Shown here: piece by piece, positions 63,457 through 64,000 of the stretch
How the letters are laid out: every line of letters starts with the position of its first letter
How positions within the stretch are numbered: the stretch's first letter is position 1
From: Quillaja saponaria
Lineage: Eukaryota; Streptophyta; Magnoliopsida; Fabales; Quillajaceae
DNA length: 64,000 nucleotides
NCBI GenBank assembly: GCA_029379385.1
Contig: CM055614.1
Coordinates: 2,604,001 to 2,668,000, forward strand
Direction of reading: 5' to 3'
Notes under the pieces: generated by a model
Databases searched by the model: none
Seen by the model: the letters and a program-made list of their open reading frames with translations, nothing else
What the model was told of the DNA's origin: nothing
Program-made: the position numbers and the translations under genes

Positions 63457-64000
63457 AGGAAGGAGGTGGCGGTGGTGGCAGCAGTGAGCACGGCAATTAT
63501 AGTGGTTGTGGCAGTGGCACTAGTGAGGAAAGGGAAGCAGAGGAGAGAGCGATAATTGAAGCAAACACGAACCTTGTTCGTAAATTCGTGAGAAAGCTTT
63601 GGCAGATTGCTGAGGATTTAGTATCAAACATCGAAGCATCTCTTGCTTCTAATGAAACCAGCTCTACACTCAACACGCTTGTTTCCTATGTTGCTTCGCT
63701 TCCCAATGGGTATTCAAATTTTTTTATTTTTTATTTACAATAATAATAAATAAATATTTATCTAACTAAGTGTTCTAAGAACCTTGTTAAGCTTCTATAT
63801 AGTATTGAAGCTCTTATTTATTTTATTTTTTATTTCCCACATTGAAATTTTAGAGGCAGAGAAGAGGAAGATTTATTCTATGGGGGTGAATTTGCGAGGG
63901 ACATACCTTTTAATCGTGTGTGCACGGCTTTGAGGGAAGAATAAGCCTATTACTGACTTACATTGGGAGGAGACATCCATTCCAAATAATATCATGGATA
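63457..64000 (+). pseudogene. HXK: Hexokinase pseudogene (membrane-anchored plant type), cut by the window end
   Basis: Exon 1 (63457-63709) codes RKEVAVVAA, a hydrophobic anchor-like stretch ending ALVRKGKQRRER, then a stop. In another frame it resumes as VRKFVRKLWQIAEDLVSNIE and TLVSYVASLPNG before a GT donor. This is the N-terminus of plant hexokinases such as HXK1 and HXK3. The expected ATG is read here as GATAGGAAG, consistent with loss of one base. Exon 2 begins near 63854 and includes DLFYG, then in a shifted frame VNLRGT, then in a further frame KNKPITDLHWEET preceded by TGA where a Gly codon is expected. At least three frame changes, one start loss and two stops mean that it cannot make hexokinase. 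A functional copy would phosphorylate glucose and, in the HXK1 type, sense it. Confidence 0.85.

Overview
This is nuclear DNA of a flowering plant, most likely a eudicot. Genes are split by short GT-AG introns, intergenic DNA is very AT-rich, and every gene I recognise is a plant family. I cannot name the species; nothing looks bacterial, viral or organellar.

Left part (1-17.3 kb): the 5' end of an AP-2 clathrin adaptor mu-subunit gene (AP2M, minus strand, running off the left edge) sits head to head with a five-exon AT-hook/PPC gene (AHL9-like, plus). Next come a seven-exon glutamate decarboxylase gene with a GC-AG intron and no recognisable calmodulin-binding tail, a single-exon SAUR-like gene, and, after 3.7 kb of non-coding DNA, an intronless AHL21/23-like gene (minus).

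Middle (17.3-38.8 kb): a ~9.9 kb gene-poor stretch is followed by a ten-exon acetylornithine deacetylase-type M20 peptidase gene (plus, with an 18-nt micro-exon). It faces, tail to tail, a nine-exon gene for a plastid CPBP-family membrane protein of the BCM (Balance of Chlorophyll Metabolism) type. The AHL21/23 - deacetylase - BCM order resembles Arabidopsis chromosomes 4 and 2 as I remember them. Beyond it lie a 636-bp non-autonomous DNA transposon with terminal inverted repeats and a target-site duplication, and an isolated WDR5-like last-exon fragment.

Right part (41.6-60.8 kb): three subgroup IVa-type bHLH genes (bHLH18/19/20/25-like) lie in tandem on the plus strand with the same four-exon, phase-0 structure. 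A possible fourth, reduced to a last-exon remnant, lies at 48.3 kb. The first copy has a degenerate DNA-contact region. The window ends in a hexokinase pseudogene with a lost start codon, frameshifts and stops.

An AT-rich MITE-like family (five copies found by eye), several local tandem duplications and microsatellites fill the gaps. I found no clearly new multi-gene system. The most interesting leads are the diverging bHLH array, the GAD lacking a standard calmodulin-binding tail, and the AT-rich element family. Exon boundaries were set by hand from splice consensus, reading-frame continuity and remembered family sequences; no alignment or expression data were available.
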